Below are positions 16,742 through 22,802 of a stretch of DNA of 22,802 nt, one piece after another. The stretch's first letter is position 1, and each line of letters opens with the position of its first letter. The translations under genes and the position numbers were made by a program. Source of the stretch: an uncultured Collinsella sp. (GTDB taxonomy: Bacteria; Actinomycetota; Coriobacteriia; Coriobacteriales; Coriobacteriaceae). The stretch lies in the NCBI GenBank assembly GCA_900546085.1, contig URBS01000021.1, positions 1-22,802 on the forward strand, given 5' to 3'. Below the pieces are notes generated by a model that was not told the origin of the DNA, searched no databases, and was given only the letters and a program-made list of their open reading frames with translations.

Positions 16742-18178
16742 TTACGGCAGGGGGATAAGACCCGAAACCGCAGTGAATGCCATGCAGATAACGCTTACGA
16801 CCAGGAAGAATTTCCAAGCGACCTTCCACCACTGGCCAAGCGGAATCTTACAGACGCCAAGACCGGCAACGAGCATCGCGCTTGTCGGCGAAATGAGAGA
16901 CATGGCAGCACTGCCCATGGAAAGGCCGGTAACTGCAGCCTCGGGGTTTAAGCCCATCAGCTCAACAAGCGGGCCGAAAATGGGAATCGTAAGAGCAGCG
17001 ATGCCCGAGGAGCTCGGAACGAGGATCGACAGAAGGTTATCCACGACGTAGAGAATGCTCGTAAAGATAACTGCCGGAACTCCAGAGAGAGCCGTGGCGA
17101 GCGTGTTGAGAATCGTATCGATGATGAGGCCGTCATTGGCGATTACGAGGATTCCGCGGGCGAGGCCAACAACGATGGCCGAGAACGCGAAGTCTGCAAT
17201 TCCCTTAACGAACTCTCCCGCGATCTCCTTCTCGTTCATCCCGGAAACTACACCCGAAAGAAGGGCCATGGCCAAGAAAATCGCAGAGATCTCGTTCATG
17301 TACCAGCCCTGGGTTACCAGACCCCAAATGATAGCGCCAAGTCCAAGCACGAAAATAACCATGACGGCTTTCTGCCTACCGGTGAACTCGCTATCGAGGA
17401 GATTCTCGTCCGCACCAAACTCTTTGCGCTTCTCGATATCATCGTGGAAAGCTGGGGATGCCTCGGGATTCTTCTTAACCTTGAGGGCATACATCACAAC
17501 CCATGCGATGGCAACTGCAGTGAGCACGACAAGGGCGATAGTACGCAACCAAAGCTGGGGGTTGCCCTGGATACCGAGGATGCCCTGGGAAATCAGGACG
17601 TTGAACGGGTTTACGGTAGATGCGATGTATCCGATACGGGCACCCACAAACACCGTCATGAACGCTGTAATTGAGTCGAAGCCCATGGCCATCATGATCG
17701 GCATAAGAATCGCAAAGAACGGAAGCGTCTCCTCTGCCATACCAAAGGTGCTGCCGCCCAAGGCAAAAAGCACCATTAGGATCGGAATGATGAGGACGTC
17801 CTTGCTCTTGAACTTCTTCACCACTCGGGCGACGCCGCTCGTGATGGCTCCGGTCGCCGTGATGACCTGGAAGGAACCTCCCACGATCATAATGAATGCA
17901 ACGACCTCGACCGCTTGCTGGATGCCGATCGCAGGGGCCTCAAGTACTTCGAAGATGCCTTGGCGAAGATCGACCTCGTTGCCGTCCTCGTCCGTATAGA
18001 CCTTATCGACAGGCTCATAGGTGCCCGAGACCGTTACCTCGCGACCGTTAACCTCCTGGCGCTCAAACGAACCCGAAGGCACGACCCAGGTCAGAACGGC
18101 AAATACGGCCATCAAGACGAGAATGATGGTGTACACGTGCGGGACTCGAAGAGTGCGCTTCTTTTCTGTCTCTGCCAT
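16742..18178 (-). CDS. arcD: YfcC/DcuC-family carrier, probable arginine/ornithine antiporter
   Basis: A 478-residue integral membrane protein of the YfcC/DcuC superfamily (ArsB/NhaD-like fold). The first helix is at about residues 14-33, followed by a long external loop (about 34-85) and then many helices; GGSTFGMAEETLPFF is a conserved YfcC segment. Members of this family within streptococcal ADI operons exchange arginine for ornithine, and its position as first gene before arcA, arcB and arcC supports that role here. It is unrelated to the APC-type ArcD of Pseudomonas. The ATG at 18176-18178 follows AAGGAGGAG. The promoter lies in the 277-bp divergent region shared with the second deiminase gene. 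Exchange specificity is inferred from context. Confidence 0.88.
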   Translation of the reverse strand: MAETEKKRTLRVPHVYTIILVLMAVFAVLTWVVPSGSFERQEVNGREVTVSGTYEPVDKVYTDEDGNEVDLRQGIFEVLEAPAIGIQQAVEVVAFIMIVGGSFQVITATGAITSGVARVVKKFKSKDVLIIPILMVLFALGGSTFGMAEETLPFFAILMPIMMAMGFDSITAFMTVFVGARIGYIASTVNPFNVLISQGILGIQGNPQLWLRTIALVVLTAVAIAWVVMYALKVKKNPEASPAFHDDIEKRKEFGADENLLDSEFTGRQKAVMVIFVLGLGAIIWGLVTQGWYMNEISAIFLAMALLSGVVSGMNEKEIAGEFVKGIADFAFSAIVVGLARGILVIANDGLIIDTILNTLATALSGVPAVIFTSILYVVDNLLSILVPSSSGIAALTIPIFGPLVELMGLNPEAAVTGLSMGSAAMSLISPTSAMLVAGLGVCKIPLGQWWKVAWKFFLVVSVICMAFTAVSGLIPLP

Positions 18179-18298
18179 CTCTCCTCCTTAATTCAGGGGT
18201 TTTTCGTTGCCGGCAAAGCCATTGTGTCATCGCGCAAAACACCCTTCCGTCTCTTCGCCCGCCAGCGAAGCGCATCGACCCGTAAACGGACTTTAGAT

Positions 18299-18396
18299 TG
18301 ACGTAATTCATCAATTATCACTTTTGATAGATGTTTAACGTCACTTATTTACTTGGGTCGTGCCATTCTCCTGTGGCAAACATGACGTAAATTGAA
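18299..18396. promoter_or_regulatory. Three TGACGT-type operator-like sites between the two ADI units
   Basis: TGACGTAATTCATC (18299-18312, plus), TGACGTTAAACATC (18330-18343, minus) and TGACGTAAATTGAA (18383-18396, plus) share TGACGTWAA. The first two form an imperfect inverted repeat; the third overlaps the proposed -35 box of the second deiminase gene. This arrangement suits a regulator controlling both divergent units, possibly the adjacent XRE protein. The binding factor is not known. Confidence 0.45.
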
Positions 18397-18419
18397 ACAA
18401 GCTTCTAATGTGACACTAT
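18392..18419 (+). promoter_or_regulatory. Candidate promoter of the second deiminase gene
   Basis: TTGAAA (18392-18397) and CACTAT (18414-18419) are spaced by 16 nt and lie about 40 nt before the start codon. The -35 overlaps the third TGACGT site. Confidence 0.4.
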
Positions 18420-18455
18420 GGAAGCGATCAATACTCATCGCCAAAGCGAGGTCAC

Positions 18456-19706
18456 ATGTCCGCATTGCATGTTCAAAACGAAATAGGAAAGCTAAAAAGG
18501 GTCCTGCTGCACTGCCCCGGCCCCGAAACGCGCAACTACCCCGACGGCCAGTTCAATCAAGTCTTTACGCTACGCCCTTCTAGCAATTCATTTGATCTTG
18601 AAAAGGCCCTCAGGGAGCATCATGCTTACTCGGCAATGCTCGAGCACGAAGGAGTAGAGATTCTCTATCTCGAGAACCTTCTTACCGAAGCCCTTGATGC
18701 GACAGAGCAAGCGCGTCGCTCTTTTATCGATAGCTACATTTCAGAATGCGGCGCGAGGGGCATGGAGCTCGAGTCCGCCATTCGCGAGTATCTTGAGCAT
18801 ATCGAAGGTTCCCGCGACCTGGTCCAGGCAGCCGTCAACGGCGTTCGCTACTCCCAGGTCTTCGACACGAACAAGGAGGTGTTCAGCCTCTCAAAGCTGA
18901 CGGGAGACGCATACTCACCCGACGACCTTCTCATAGCCCCCCTTAACACCATGTGGTTCACGCGCGATCCAGCAAGCGTCATCGGCGAAGGTGTCACGCT
19001 CAACCATATGTACTGGCCAGAGCGCAACCGTGAGGTTATCGCCTATAAAACGATTTTTAACTATCATCCGGATTTCCGCGAGACTCCTCAGTTCTTCAAG
19101 CATGAATCGACTTACCACATTGAAGGCGGCGACCTTCACAACCTCAACAGCGAAAATGTAGCCGTTGGCATCTCTCAACGAACCGAGCCAGCAGCTATAG
19201 ACACCCTAGCGAATAACTTGCTCTGGGACGAGAACTCGACTATTGAGTCCGTATGGGCCATTGAGGTTCCCTACGATGATCTCTGCATTCATCTCGACAC
19301 ATACTTTGCTCGTGTTAACTATGAGACATTCCTCATTGACCGGGAGCTCCTGGACCAAGCGCGAGTCTACTGCATTACACGAGGCAGATCGGAAAGGACA
19401 ACCCGGGCGCGTCATGTCGAAGGCGGACTAAAAGAAGCGCTGGGATTAGCCCTGGGTTTAAGTTCACCGCAATTTATCCCTTGCGGCGGCTCAAATCCCG
19501 GAGCGGCAGAGGTCGAAAGAACCAACAATGCCATAAGCACCCTTTGCCTGGAGCCCGGCAAGGTCTGCGTATACGAAGAGAACACCGAGACTAACAAGGC
19601 ACTGGAGCAGGCCGGTATTGAACTTGTTCCCATCTCTATCTTTGAGCTGACAAACGGCTTTGGCGGCCCCAACTGCCTCTGCCTTCCCCTCGTCCGCGCT
19701 TCATAA
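18456..19706 (+). CDS. Divergent arginine deiminase-family protein
   Basis: A 416-residue intact member of the ADI family, clearly different from the operon copy. The catalytic residues remain: D171 (FTRDP), H221-x-E223 (YHIEGGD), H279, D281 (HLDT) and C407. The substrate-binding parts differ. The arginine five residues before the cysteine, which holds the substrate carboxylate in Pseudomonas ADI (Arg401), is F402; the residue before the cysteine is N406; and the usual REQWxDGxN loop is replaced by VERTNNAIS. It could act on another guanidine compound, on arginine with altered affinity, or be regulatory. ATG 18456 has GAGG about 6 nt upstream. It is divergent from the ADI operon and ends 1 nt before an XRE regulator gene. 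Confidence 0.9.
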   Translation: MSALHVQNEIGKLKRVLLHCPGPETRNYPDGQFNQVFTLRPSSNSFDLEKALREHHAYSAMLEHEGVEILYLENLLTEALDATEQARRSFIDSYISECGARGMELESAIREYLEHIEGSRDLVQAAVNGVRYSQVFDTNKEVFSLSKLTGDAYSPDDLLIAPLNTMWFTRDPASVIGEGVTLNHMYWPERNREVIAYKTIFNYHPDFRETPQFFKHESTYHIEGGDLHNLNSENVAVGISQRTEPAAIDTLANNLLWDENSTIESVWAIEVPYDDLCIHLDTYFARVNYETFLIDRELLDQARVYCITRGRSERTTRARHVEGGLKEALGLALGLSSPQFIPCGGSNPGAAEVERTNNAISTLCLEPGKVCVYEENTETNKALEQAGIELVPISIFELTNGFGGPNCLCLPLVRAS

Positions 19707-19707
19707 C

Positions 19708-20358
19708 ATGGGAACGGGTCAAAACATAAAGGCGCTTCGCAAGCGCGACCAGCTCACGCAGGAGGAGTTCGCGGCACTTGTCGGCGTCTCCAAAGAAACG
19801 GTATGCCGTTGGGAAAAGGACCGCTATGCCATCCGCCGGTCGACACTGCTCAAGATCGTTTCGAAATTCAATCTGCAGTTTGACGACCTCGCATCGGAAA
19901 CCGCAGGGCTTGCCGCAAAGCTCGACCACGAGGGGCGGAAGGGGGAATCCAAGGAAACTACTACTGACTCCCTTTGTGATGTATTTAAAATTCAGATGAA
20001 TGGAGGCAGAACGGGACTCAAGCAGACCGGAACAACGGCGCTCCCCTCATCCGTATTCAAAAACCATCGCGGGTGCTTCTTTGTTCAAATGGACACATCT
20101 GCCATGTCCAAATGCTATCCGATAGGATCCCTTCTCCTAGTGGACCCCAACCTGAAACCCTGGAACGGATGCTCCGTCCTCGCCTTGGCCGATAATTCCA
20201 GAATGGTCATACGGCGATATAGCACCGGCACGAACACCGTGATGCTGTCATCCTACTCATATCGCACGTCGGAACCGGATATTGTGCTGGACAAACGCCG
20301 AATCAGGATTCTCGGAGTCATCGTCTGGTTTCAGGCATCCCATGACCTGAGCATCTAA
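19708..20358 (+). CDS. XRE-family regulator with degenerate S24/LexA-like domain
   Basis: A 216-residue regulator. An N-terminal XRE helix-turn-helix (about residues 3-58; LTQEEFAALVGVSKETVCRW) is joined by a polar linker to a C-terminal S24-like beta domain (about 105-210; CYPIGSLLLVDP). In LexA/CI relatives the serine before Met and a lysine form the self-cleavage pair; here these positions are A132 (TSAM) and R169 (VIRRY), so self-cleavage is not expected. The ATG is 1 nt after the deiminase stop and has no good ribosome site, so translation is probably coupled. Likely targets are the deiminase genes and arcC copies around it, by inference. An in-frame start 48 nt earlier would overlap the deiminase gene and is not preferred. 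Confidence 0.87.
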   Translation: MGTGQNIKALRKRDQLTQEEFAALVGVSKETVCRWEKDRYAIRRSTLLKIVSKFNLQFDDLASETAGLAAKLDHEGRKGESKETTTDSLCDVFKIQMNGGRTGLKQTGTTALPSSVFKNHRGCFFVQMDTSAMSKCYPIGSLLLVDPNLKPWNGCSVLALADNSRMVIRRYSTGTNTVMLSSYSYRTSEPDIVLDKRRIRILGVIVWFQASHDLSI

Positions 20359-20398
20359 CCAAATTTGCTCTTGTTTACCCCCTGCACACATCTCAAAC

Positions 20399-20434
20399 AG
20401 CAAAAGCCCCGCAGTCGGAGCGGACTGCGGGGCT
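20399..20434 (-). terminator. Terminator of arcC copy 2
   Basis: The same 12-bp stem and TTTTGCT tail as at 13275-13310. It lies only about 45 nt past the stop of the convergent XRE gene; the plus-strand reading has no T-run, so it is not an efficient terminator for that gene. Confidence 0.87.
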
Positions 20435-21429
20435 CATGAAGAGAGGCTAGTCTGTGGGCGCTTTGCCTGGCGCCCACGGGAGAGGCAACAGAGTAGAGGC
20501 TACTCGTGGATGCGGGTACCGGAGAGGCCGGCCATGGTCTCGGCGGCCTTGTCCAGGGCGCCGATGATGCAGGTGCGGCCCTTGCGGGAGCGGGCGAACT
20601 TGATGGCGGCGCGGACCTTGGGCTCCATGGAGCCCTTGCCGAACTGGCCCTCGTCGGCCAGACGCTCGGCCTCGTCGGCGGTGAGGTCCTCGAGCTCCTC
20701 CTGGTTGGGCTTGCCAAAGTTGATGGCGACATGCTCGACGGCGGTCAGCAGGAACAGAACGTCGGCGTCGCAGTCCTCGGCCAGCAGCTCGCCGCCCAGG
20801 TCCTTGTCGATAACGGCGGGAACGCCCTTGTAGCAGCCCTTGTTCTCGTAGTCGCGGACGACGGGGATGCCGCCGCCACCGCAGGCGATGACGATGAACT
20901 CGTTGTCGAGCAGGTTGAGGATGGAGTCGGCCTCGACGATCTTCTTGGGATCGGGGGAGGCGACGACGCGACGCCAGCCGCGGCCGGAATCCTCGACGAA
21001 GACCTTGGAGGGGTCCTCGGCCATGAACTCCTTGGCCTGCTCCTCGGTGTAGAAGGGGCCGATCGGCTTGGTCGGGTTCTTGAACGCGGGATCGTCGGGA
21101 TCGCACTCGATCTGGGTGACGACGGTGGCGGCGTGCCAACGCTTATAGCGCTTGTGCATCTCGCGGCCGATGCCCTGCTGCAGGTGGTAGCCGATGTAGC
21201 CCTGGGACATGGCGCCGCACTCGGGCAGCGGCATCTCGGGGGTGCCGATGGCGTCGTGGGCGGCGGCGAAGGCGTTCTGGATCATGCCGACCTGCGGGCC
21301 GTTGCCGTGGGTGATGATGATCTCGTTGCCCTGCTCGATGAGGCCGAGGAGCGCGTGGGCGGTGTTGCTCACGGCCTCGATCTGCTCGACGGGGTTGTTG
21401 CCGAGGGCGTTGCCGCCGAGGGCGACGAC
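20399..21429 (-). repeat. Direct repeat copy 2: arcC body plus 3' hairpins
   Basis: The second copy of the roughly 1,031-bp block at 13275-14305, in the same orientation. It includes the terminator and the second 3' hairpin (20454-20477). Confidence 0.93.
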
Positions 21430-21462
21430 AATACGATCGGGCTTGCCAAGAGGCTTAGACAT
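20500..21462 (-). CDS. arcC: Carbamate kinase, copy 2
   Basis: A 320-residue carbamate kinase identical to the operon copy except at residue 5 (Leu instead of Tyr). The motifs are the same (GGNAL, HGNGPQVG, ACGGGG). The ATG at 21460-21462 has its own ribosome site (AAAGGA, 9 nt upstream), better than that of copy 1. It stands alone on the minus strand, converging on the XRE gene, with a 660-bp AT-rich region upstream that must hold its promoter. A separate copy would allow ATP formation from carbamoyl phosphate outside control of the ADI operon. The first 12 codons differ silently from copy 1, so the two 5' ends are older than the shared body. Confidence 0.96.
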   Translation of the reverse strand: MSKPLGKPDRIVVALGGNALGNNPVEQIEAVSNTAHALLGLIEQGNEIIITHGNGPQVGMIQNAFAAAHDAIGTPEMPLPECGAMSQGYIGYHLQQGIGREMHKRYKRWHAATVVTQIECDPDDPAFKNPTKPIGPFYTEEQAKEFMAEDPSKVFVEDSGRGWRRVVASPDPKKIVEADSILNLLDNEFIVIACGGGGIPVVRDYENKGCYKGVPAVIDKDLGGELLAEDCDADVLFLLTAVEHVAINFGKPNQEELEDLTADEAERLADEGQFGKGSMEPKVRAAIKFARSRKGRTCIIGALDKAAETMAGLSGTRIHE

Positions 21463-21497
21463 TGCTGGAATCCTTTCTGTAAAAGGCCTACAACCCA

Positions 21498-21535
21498 TTA
21501 ATAACCCGCGTCCGTGCGATACGCGAGTTTATTAA
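21498..21535. promoter_or_regulatory. Inverted repeat in the leader of arcC copy 2
   Basis: TTAATAACCCGCGT (21498-21511) and ACGCGAGTTTATTAA (21521-21535) are nearly complementary, with one bulge and one mismatch. It lies 36-73 nt upstream of the start codon. It could be an operator or a leader hairpin. Confidence 0.4.
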
Positions 21536-22021
21536 GGTTTATATTCTCTTTATCGCTCATTTTATTCATTTTGAAAATACCTAAGCGGCGAACGGTCGAT
21601 TTTACCCGCTCAGCGTAAAGAAGCCCAGTTCAGGCATATCTACGCCATTTACGTGCAACTTTATTTAAATAGAGCAGGGATTAGACCAGATTATGCAAAC
21701 TATATCTTTGCTAAACACAAAACGGACAGCGCAATATCTTACTCGCACTATACGCGATTCTATACATTAATTTGACGAGTATGCACCCCTGCAAAAACAC
21801 GGGGCTTTTCATCCAACATAAGGGATAGCCGATCGCGCTTCACCCCGCGGCAAGCGACTGCGAGTTCGCAGTATGGAACTTTACCGTCGGATACTGCATG
21901 AACGCCGCTGATGCCCTTTCGCTCCTGCCCACCCAAGCAGCCGAGAACGCTAACGGCGTCCCCAGCGTTTTCGCATGGCACCGCGCCGACTCGATGGCTT
22001 TGAGACCTAAGCGAATCTTTG

Positions 22022-22107
22022 CTATCTGCCAATTTTTGTACGATTTGGGTCAAATCTATCTGCCAATTTTTGTATGATTAGCGTCAAATCTATTTGCCAA
22101 TTTTTGT
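22022..22107 (+). repeat. 34-bp tandem repeats (2.5 copies) before the AAA ATPase gene
   Basis: Unit 1 (22022-22055) and unit 2 (22056-22089) are head-to-tail 34-bp copies. Unit 3 (22090-22107) is an 18-bp partial copy ending 15 nt before the ATPase start. The core TGCCAATTTTTGT is shared by all three. The third copy stops just before the GAGGGG ribosome site, so the array occupies the promoter/operator position. Confidence 0.8.
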
Positions 22108-22122
22108 CATTGAGGGGTTTTA

Positions 22123-22802
22123 ATGCTACGCCGTAAGGTCACTGACAGGCTTTTGAGCTGGAAGAACAAATCCAATAAAGCGTTGCTTGTTACTGGCGCG
22201 CGTCAGATTGGCAAGAGCTATGCAATTCGCGCGTTTGGAAAGAGCAACTACGCTTCGTATTATGAGGTCAATCTGTTACTCGATGCCGAGGCAAGAGACG
22301 TACTTGTTGGCGCTAAGAACTCCATTGACTTCATCAACCGCGTGGCCCTTCTTGCGGATGCACCGCTTGTTGAGGGAGATACGCTTATCTTTGTCGATGA
22401 AATACAGGAGTATCCGCAGATCGTCACGCTCATGAAGGCGTTGGTCGAGGACGGGCGCTTTAGCTATGTCTTCTCGGGGTCTATGCTTGGGACTGAGTTT
22501 AAGGGGATCTCTTCTTTCCCGGTGGGGTATGTCGAGCACATTGTTATGCGGCCAATGGATTTTGAAGAGTTTTGTTGGGCAAACAGCATCAGCGAGAATG
22601 TGCTTGCAGACATCCGCAGCTGCCTTGTCGAGAGGCGTCCCGTCGAAAACTATATTCATGAGGCGATGCTCAAAAACTTTAGAGCCTATATCGTTTGCGG
22701 CGGCATGCCGGAGGTCGTACAGAACTATATCGATTCGGGTTATTCACTCGTGAGGACGCGTGAGCTTCAAATTCAGCTGGTCGATCAGTACAAAAGTGAT
22801 AT
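22123..22802 (+). CDS. AAA/DUF4143-family ATPase, 5' part (runs off the window)
   Basis: The first 226 codons are open to the right edge with no stop. Walker A is GARQIGKS (residues 25-32) and Walker B is LIFVDE with D92-E93; FSGSML follows (sensor-like), then MRPMDFEEF and CGGMPEVV, which are typical of the AAA_14 plus DUF4143 proteins common in gut anaerobes. The C-terminal DUF4143 (nuclease-like) part would lie beyond the window. The function of the family is poorly established. The ATG at 22123-22125 has GAGGGG about 7 nt upstream. The AT-rich upstream region with tandem repeats and lower GC codons suggests a separately acquired unit. Confidence 0.9.
   Translation, partial: MLRRKVTDRLLSWKNKSNKALLVTGARQIGKSYAIRAFGKSNYASYYEVNLLLDAEARDVLVGAKNSIDFINRVALLADAPLVEGDTLIFVDEIQEYPQIVTLMKALVEDGRFSYVFSGSMLGTEFKGISSFPVGYVEHIVMRPMDFEEFCWANSISENVLADIRSCLVERRPVENYIHEAMLKNFRAYIVCGGMPEVVQNYIDSGYSLVRTRELQIQLVDQYKSD

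Larger units (their letters stand above)
21463..22122. other. 660-bp intergenic region, AT-rich, no confident gene
   Basis: It holds the arcC copy 2 leader, the inverted repeat at 21498-21535, an AT-rich stretch (about 21531-21780) and the 34-bp repeats at 22022-22107. A 97-codon minus ORF (21760-22053) starts at TTG inside those repeats, has no ribosome site and is not recognised; it may be a remnant. The AT-rich composition contrasts with the flanking genes. Confidence 0.6.

Noticed and set aside
18410..18455. CRP-like site from TGTGAC and GTCACA near the deiminase start
   Set aside because: The half-sites are too far apart to form one CRP dyad.
18456..19706. Second deiminase gene as a pseudogene
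   Set aside because: The frame is intact at full family length with all catalytic residues, so decay is not supported.
21760..22053. 97-codon minus-strand ORF
   Set aside because: It has a TTG start within the tandem repeats, no ribosome site and no recognisable family; it may be a remnant, so it is noted only in the intergenic description.
22022..22107. Possible CRISPR array
   Set aside because: The repeats are contiguous without unique spacers, only 2.5 copies, and no cas gene is present.

Overview
The window is GC-rich (with AT-rich intergenic patches), densely coded, and contains no rRNA, tRNA or CRISPR array. The gene content fits an anaerobic gut actinobacterium of the Coriobacteriia, most plausibly Collinsella: two LytS/LytTR two-component systems, an arginine deiminase (ADI) cluster with a YfcC-type carrier, and an orphan AAA/DUF4143 ATPase. 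The genus is an inference from gene style, not proven by a marker gene.

Layout. Positions 1-5392 (all minus) hold a YfcE-like phosphoesterase, an operon of glycosyltransferase -> LytS-type kinase -> LytTR regulator (the first two overlap by ATGA), and an Atg22/UMF1-type MFS transporter. Positions 5494-8692 (minus) hold a second, paralogous kinase/regulator pair followed by a zinc-phospholipase-C-like protein. Positions 8811-11671 (minus) hold an APC permease followed by a metal-dependent amidohydrolase, probably an uptake-plus-hydrolysis pair with an unknown substrate. A divergent membrane-anchored C39-like peptidase (12026-13027, plus) is followed by a 230-bp MITE-like inverted-repeat element.

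Positions 13275-21462 form the ADI region. A minus-strand operon runs carrier (arcD-like) -> arginine deiminase -> ornithine carbamoyltransferase -> carbamate kinase. Together these import arginine, convert it to ornithine, ammonia and CO2, and yield one ATP per arginine. Divergent from it are a second, divergent ADI-family gene and, 1 nt downstream, an XRE regulator with a degenerate S24 domain. A second carbamate kinase gene converges on that regulator. The two carbamate kinase genes share an apparently perfect block of about 1,031 bp that includes the terminator, yet their first 12 codons differ at 8 codons, mostly silently. This is the signature of gene conversion. The two blocks are direct repeats 7,124 bp apart that bracket the rest of the ADI genes, so recombination between them could delete or amplify the cluster.

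The right end (21463-22802) holds a 660-bp AT-rich, mostly non-coding stretch with an inverted repeat near the second arcC, 34-bp tandem repeats, and the first 226 codons of an AAA ATPase that runs off the window.

The most interesting parts are the converted arcC pair, the ADI paralog lacking the substrate-carboxylate arginine, its coupled non-cleaving S24 regulator, and a three-copy TGACGT motif between the two deiminase transcription units.
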